From Saccoglossus kowalevskii (lineage: Eukaryota; Hemichordata; Enteropneusta; Harrimaniidae): a stretch of 43,994 nt of DNA. Position 1 is the stretch's first letter; each line of letters opens with the position of its first letter. Below, one piece after another: positions 43,865-43,994 of this stretch. The notes below the pieces were generated by a model that saw only the letters and a program-made list of their open reading frames with translations, did no database searches and was not told where the DNA came from. The position numbers were made by a program, and so were the translations under genes. The stretch covers positions 26,756 through 70,749 of the forward strand of contig NW_003153751.1 in the NCBI RefSeq assembly GCF_000003605.2. The letters are read 5' to 3'.

Positions 43865-43994
43865 CATAAAATAATTGTTGTATTTTTTTATTCTAGGCAA
43901 AATAATTACTAGTAGAATATAACAAATCAATAATTTCCGCTGTAGTCACTGAATCTGTTTGATTTGTCGAGTTTTGCTTGGGGTCAGTATATTA

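Larger units (their letters stand above)
43284..43880 (+). repeat. Array unit 5, partial (B4, A5)
   Basis: Starts at the shared AAGCTGTGTATAATATCATT and carries B4 and the altered A5. Homology fades after about 43820. Confidence 0.75.

Overview
This is an AT-rich, gene-poor, repeat-laden stretch of a metazoan nuclear genome. There are no operons or ribosome binding sites, the coding pieces are short and carry GT/AG splice signals, and the space between them is filled with decayed LINEs, a BEL/Pao fragment, several small terminal-inverted-repeat (MITE-like) families and microsatellites. The mix of non-LTR elements (one carrying a 2A-like D-x-E-x-N-P-G-P motif), BEL/Pao and death-fold domain shuffling fits a marine invertebrate, perhaps a lophotrochozoan or invertebrate deuterostome. 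The phylum cannot be fixed from the sequence alone.

Left part (1-15 kb): almost no coding sequence. One exon of a rhodopsin-family GPCR (TM2-TM3) lies on the minus strand at 1954-2116. Two further minus-strand exon candidates are weaker (9569-9691 and 12429-12596). The rest is dominated by inverted-repeat elements: a foldback element at 3697-4181, a MITE at 5126-5372 with related tandem copies at 6800-7432, a three-copy TTAA-bounded family at 9.4, 10.5 and 11.8 kb, and CG-rich-ended elements at 1761-1886 and 12883-13268.

Middle part (15-28 kb): a decayed LINE (ORF1 plus endonuclease, 15.8-17.6 kb), a minisatellite, a 0.9-kb direct duplication (18764-19665 and 20289-21189), a second LINE fragment on the minus strand (22.27-22.61 kb), an 87-base assembly gap (23429-23515), and a BEL/Pao integrase fragment with nearby direct repeats.

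Right part (28-44 kb): the main find. A plus-strand gene is reconstructed from six exons (32507-40388) whose splice phases all agree. They encode 519 residues: ZU5, then UPA, a charged linker, and a death-effector-like (DED) domain ending at a stop codon. Upstream, and again downstream, lies an array of two alternating short exon types, 114 nt (type A, Lys/Thr-rich) and 69 nt (type B, with a KRKRK-type basic cluster). All are phase 1 at both ends, so any number could be included or skipped without loss of frame. The array looks amplified by duplication of a roughly 0.9-1.0 kb unit. The downstream array runs off the window edge and may be the 5' part of a second, tandem paralogue. I infer a FIIND-like (ZU5-UPA) apoptosis or innate-immunity adaptor with a variable, repeat-encoded N-terminal region. 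The domain calls rest on sequence pattern, while expression and function are untested.
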